Notes under the pieces: model-generated | The model's input: the letters and a program-made list of their open reading frames with translations, nothing else | Told to the model about the DNA's origin: nothing | Database searches by the model: none | Made by a program: the position numbers and the translations under genes | In this document: positions 6,625 to 9,128 of the stretch, one piece after another | Numbering within the stretch: the first letter of the stretch is position 1 | Layout: the number at the start of each line of letters is the position of its first letter | Assembly: GCA_021160485.1 (NCBI GenBank) | Contig: JAGHCL010000100.1 | Span: 1-9,128 of the forward strand | Direction: 5' to 3' | Length of the DNA: 9,128 nt | Origin: Candidatus Desulfofervidaceae bacterium | GTDB taxonomy: Bacteria > Desulfobacterota > Desulfofervidia > Desulfofervidales > Desulfofervidaceae

Positions 6625-7541
6625 CTTTTCCTCTTTGACAAATAAATTAACTCACCAGAATAAACTGTGCGGATATCTTTAGTTTTGCAAGAGCGAATGA
6701 CTAACCCTCCATAGGGATCAATGTCTAAAATCTCCACTTTTTCCCCTTTTCGTCTGATTAAATCCTCACCATAGATGGCTTCACGCCCTAATGAGTCAGT
6801 ATATTGCCGCCAGATTTCAATTATTTCCCTGGTATCTCCTACTATTTCTGCCTCATGTAACAATCCAATATACCAAATCAGCTTTACGAGCGTCAAGCAT
6901 AAAATAGCATCTAAGTCCGTTTCTTCTTTGGTAATTTCTTTTATGGAAATCGCCAAATGCTTTATAACTTCGGGCAGGAAATTGTTCACATTAATACCAA
7001 TACCAAAGATGAGGTAGGTTTCCTTGGAAGGTGAAAAATAAGTTTCTCCCAAAATACCTCCCAGCTTGCGTCCAGCAAACATCAAGTCATTTATCCACTT
7101 AAGTTTTACTTCTATCCCCATATCTCTTAAAGCTTCGCAGCAGGCAATTCCTGTAACCAGAGGATAGAGATGAAGATAGGGAGACTCAACTTCTGGAAAG
7201 AGAATATAGCTGAACCACAAACCACCGTGAGGAGCAAACCATTCTCTTTTATATCTTCCTCGTGCTTGCGTGAGTTCTTCTGCAATAAATACTGTGCCAG
7301 AGTATGGTATTTGCCCATGATTATGAGCACGATCAATATATTGCTTGGCTATATCCATAGTGCGGTGAGCAGAAGAATAACAATAAAGATAGGCACCGAG
7401 TATTTCTCCCCTTCGCCAAATTCTTTCTGCCCTTTCCCCTATCTGGGAGTAGCGGTTGTTAAACTCTTGCTGTTTTAAAAGAGCCAGATTTCCTTGGATT
7501 GTTTCTTCTCTTTTCAGATTACGAGTTATACCTCTTCCCAT
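6612..7541 (-). CDS. birA: Biotin-[acetyl-CoA-carboxylase] ligase
   Basis: This 309-residue cytoplasmic enzyme forms biotinyl-5'-AMP and transfers biotin to a lysine of carboxylase carrier domains. Visible motifs are ARGRYKREW (93-101, the adenylate-binding GRGRxxxxW loop), KWINDL (148-153, catalytic Lys148), GGILGE (161-166) and GIGINVN (180-186). An SH3-like C-terminal BPL domain covers about 250-303. The substrate loop usually reading STMD or STND appears interrupted as SSAHRTMD (56-63). About 50 residues precede the catalytic core, but I see no clear winged-helix DNA-binding domain, so it is probably not a BirA-type repressor. ATG 7541 overlaps the end of the barrel-protein gene by 16 bases with only a weak GGA upstream, consistent with coupled translation. 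The adjacent AccD-like and barrel genes suggest a dedicated ligase for a local carboxylase. Confidence 0.9.
   Translation of the reverse strand: MGRGITRNLKREETIQGNLALLKQQEFNNRYSQIGERAERIWRRGEILGAYLYCYSSAHRTMDIAKQYIDRAHNHGQIPYSGTVFIAEELTQARGRYKREWFAPHGGLWFSYILFPEVESPYLHLYPLVTGIACCEALRDMGIEVKLKWINDLMFAGRKLGGILGETYFSPSKETYLIFGIGINVNNFLPEVIKHLAISIKEITKEETDLDAILCLTLVKLIWYIGLLHEAEIVGDTREIIEIWRQYTDSLGREAIYGEDLIRRKGEKVEILDIDPYGGLVIRSCKTKDIRTVYSGELIYLSKRKRWLR
6629..6633 (-). promoter_or_regulatory. Shine-Dalgarno site of pilT inside birA
   Basis: On the minus strand GAGGA lies 4 bases before the pilT ATG (6624), within the last codons of birA. It supports the overlapping start and ribosome reuse or coupled translation between birA and pilT. 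Confidence 0.7.
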
Positions 7542-8173
7542 TCCAGATTGATTCTTTTCACCAATTTAGAAATGAATGTGAGTTGTTCAGGAGGGCAAAT
7601 GCCTAAAAGAGGTTCTCCCTGGGAGACGACGGTTGTGTTGGGTTTGAAATAAAGGGTGTAGATAATTCCAGGTTGCCCTTCGTATATAAGAGGAACATCC
7701 CTTTTCATCCTAGACATAATTAAAATTTCATCTCCAGGCATAACCACTACTGTTTGCATTCCCTTTTGTTCTATTTTTTGATTCAAATCCGAAGCTAGAT
7801 AATACTTAGCTGTTTCAGGTGCGCGAAAGATATATAAAAAACGCTCCAGAATTTTGTTGATAACTTCTTCTTTAGTCAATTTATGTTTAATAGACATAAG
7901 TTGTGTCTTAGCTTCTACAAATTTACCATTAAGTTCTTCTAAAATATCCGTCACTTCTCCATCAATGGGTGCATAGATGGGTTTTATATTTCCTTGTCTA
8001 CAGATAACATAAAGCAAAGTTCCTTTCTTTTCTTGCCATTTCCCTTGGGGGCCCTTTACCCTTTCGCCTTTTTTGACTTTAATAGAAACGATGCCAGTAT
8101 GGGGCGTCAAAACAGGATAAATCTGAAAAGGGTTTTGTTTGTATTCTGCAATGATTTTATCTATATTTTCCAT
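7526..8173 (-). CDS. Biotin/lipoyl-barrel (BCCP-like) protein without a standard biotin site
   Basis: This 215-residue protein has a barrel-sandwich-hybrid region at about 20-97. TPHTGIVSIKVKKGERVKG (23-41) resembles the first half of a biotinyl/lipoyl domain, and IYAPIDGEVTDILEELNG (66-83) the second half after the hairpin. By eye, the position of the biotinyl Lys in AMKM is Gly61 of CRQGN, so this domain should not be biotinylated in the usual way. A linker helix region (about 100-135) leads to a second barrel-like segment (141-192). In that segment SRMKRD (154-159) puts Met156-Lys157 where an MK motif could lie, followed by a PGIIYTLYF...GEPLLGI strand pattern. Position between an AccD-like gene and birA strongly suggests a carboxylase carrier or scaffold role. 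ATG 8173 lies 25 bases after the upstream stop with a partial GGGAAG site; an in-frame GTG at 8224 would instead overlap that gene. Assignment rests on fold pattern and context. Confidence 0.65.
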   Translation of the reverse strand: MENIDKIIAEYKQNPFQIYPVLTPHTGIVSIKVKKGERVKGPQGKWQEKKGTLLYVICRQGNIKPIYAPIDGEVTDILEELNGKFVEAKTQLMSIKHKLTKEEVINKILERFLYIFRAPETAKYYLASDLNQKIEQKGMQTVVVMPGDEILIMSRMKRDVPLIYEGQPGIIYTLYFKPNTTVVSQGEPLLGICPPEQLTFISKLVKRINLEWEEV

Positions 8174-8198
8174 ATTCTTCCCATATACCTTTACATCA

Positions 8199-9128
8199 TT
8201 ACCGGTAATAGAGATTTTTCCCACCCATTGTGCTTAAAGCCATATACAGATTTTTTCTAAATTCTCGCCTATCCCAGATACCCTGAATGTGGCCACGTCT
8301 TAAAGCATTTTCAGCCGCATGATAGTCCGGTGGAATTTCCTGTCCTGTGGTTTCACGAATTACCCGTGGTCCTGCAAACCCTATGCGTGAAGAACGAATA
8401 GCAAATTGATAAGGAGCACATCCTAAAAAACTGGCTACAGGTCCTGCATAGGAATTATTGTCATAAACAACAATATAAAGTCCTCCGGATTCTATGTATT
8501 CCCTCACGGCTACCGTGCATTTGGGCATTTGCACTACACCAATTGTTCCTTCATGAATGCGAATACCGGCTGTGCCGTGAACATAAGCCAAAAATGGACG
8601 TCTTAATAACTTGGCACGTTCACAAGCAAGCACAAATTTCTCTCCTTCCGCAGCTCCTACTGTGCCATTACGAAAATCGCTATAAAGCATGGCTACAACG
8701 AGGGCAATATCCATGAGTTTGGCATCAAAAGTAATAATAGCACTATAACGTCCTGTTTTTTTCTGAGCTTGTTTTAACTTTTCATCAAACCCTTTGTAAC
8801 CAAGGGGATTTACAGAAGCAATTTCCGCATTAAATTCTTTGACTGAATTTTTATCAAAAAGTCGATTCAAATACCATTGATACTCTAAGGGGAAATGATG
8901 ACCACAATTAGGACAGATACCACATAGTTCTCCATATAAGTCTGGCACCCAGATATCATAACAGCCATATCTTTCTGCATTTGGACAACTAACACATTTA
9001 TCTACATTAGCCAAAGGACTAACATAGGTTTCTCCGAGATAAGAGTCTTCTTCAACTCTAGGAATTTCACATACAAGTGGAGGTGGGATTTTCCCCTTTT
9101 GAGCCGAAAATTTTTCTTTAATATAGAT
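8199..9128 (-). CDS. accD: AccD-like carboxyltransferase, 5' end cut by the window edge
   Basis: The visible 309 residues resemble the beta subunit of acetyl-CoA carboxylase carboxyltransferase, which transfers carboxyl from carboxybiotin to acyl-CoA in the crotonase fold. Numbering from base 9128, a CPNCGHHF zinc-ribbon element is at 72-79, GAAEGEK at 158-164, HGTAGIRIHEG at 184-194, FAGPRVI at 251-257 and the C-terminal GHIQGIWDRREFRKN at 279-293. The frame stays open to the window end with no ATG or GTG; only a TTG at 9014 could start, and it lacks a ribosome site, so the gene continues upstream, possibly as a fusion. AccD Gly-Gly motifs seem to read Ala-Gly in TAGIR (186-190) and SYAGPVAS (226-233). 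Cysteines at 45, 48, 56, 69, 72 and 75 exceed the four of the usual zinc ribbon. The barrel protein and birA follow. The acyl-CoA substrate is uncertain. Confidence 0.85.
   Translation of the reverse strand: MYIKEKFSAQKGKIPPPLVCEIPRVEEDSYLGETYVSPLANVDKCVSCPNAERYGCYDIWVPDLYGELCGICPNCGHHFPLEYQWYLNRLFDKNSVKEFNAEIASVNPLGYKGFDEKLKQAQKKTGRYSAIITFDAKLMDIALVVAMLYSDFRNGTVGAAEGEKFVLACERAKLLRRPFLAYVHGTAGIRIHEGTIGVVQMPKCTVAVREYIESGGLYIVVYDNNSYAGPVASFLGCAPYQFAIRSSRIGFAGPRVIRETTGQEIPPDYHAAENALRRGHIQGIWDRREFRKNLYMALSTMGGKNLYYR

Noticed and set aside
8174..8224. GTG start at 8224 for the barrel protein
   Set aside because: It would overlap the carboxyltransferase gene by 26 bases with no ribosome site, whereas ATG 8173 has a partial site. 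It remains possible.
9012..9014. TTG 9014 as the start of the AccD-like gene
   Set aside because: It lacks a purine-rich ribosome site, and the same frame stays open to the window edge, so the gene most likely begins outside.

Overview
The window is AT-rich and compactly coded, and it suggests an anaerobic bacterium. The pointers are a clostridial-type 2[4Fe-4S] ferredoxin, twin type IV pilus retraction-type ATPases, and a carboxyltransferase / lipoyl-barrel / biotin-ligase cluster. I infer a Gram-negative, possibly thermophilic, sulfate-reducer-like lineage (Desulfobacterota or Thermodesulfobacteria), with low confidence because no rRNA or taxonomic marker is present. No tRNA, rRNA, CRISPR array, insertion sequence or integrase is visible, and no gene-free stretch exceeds about 130 bases.

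The window is two opposed gene blocks meeting at bases 3813-3816. The plus-strand block (1-3816) starts with a promoter, a near-ideal ribosome binding site and a 62-residue ferredoxin closed by a clear intrinsic terminator. It is followed by a TldD-type zinc metalloprotease and two OppD/OppF (DppD/DppF)-type peptide-ABC ATPases. No permease or substrate-binding protein gene accompanies them here, so the importer must be completed by genes elsewhere or the pair is an orphan. A peptide-degrading protease next to peptide-import ATPases points to peptide use, but that link is inference.

The minus-strand block runs from beyond the right edge down to 3813. In transcription order it holds an AccD-like carboxyltransferase cut by the window edge, a lipoyl/biotinyl-barrel protein with no AMKM biotin site, a biotin protein ligase (BirA), a canonical PilT, a second divergent PilT/PilU-like ATPase, and a receiver-like protein lacking the phospho-acceptor aspartate. 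The ligase overlaps the barrel gene and pilT overlaps the ligase, so biotin chemistry and pilus retraction seem to be co-expressed. A 125-base gap before the second pilus ATPase carries a cluster of ATGCAT palindromes inside a plausible promoter.

The best candidate for an undescribed system is the carboxylase-like trio. The AccD-like subunit seems to have Ala-Gly where AccD has its two Gly-Gly oxyanion motifs, and a cysteine-rich region just before its core. The barrel protein has Gly where the biotinyl Lys should be, yet a catalytically intact BirA sits beside it. A second candidate is the pseudo-receiver paired with the divergent PilT-like ATPase.
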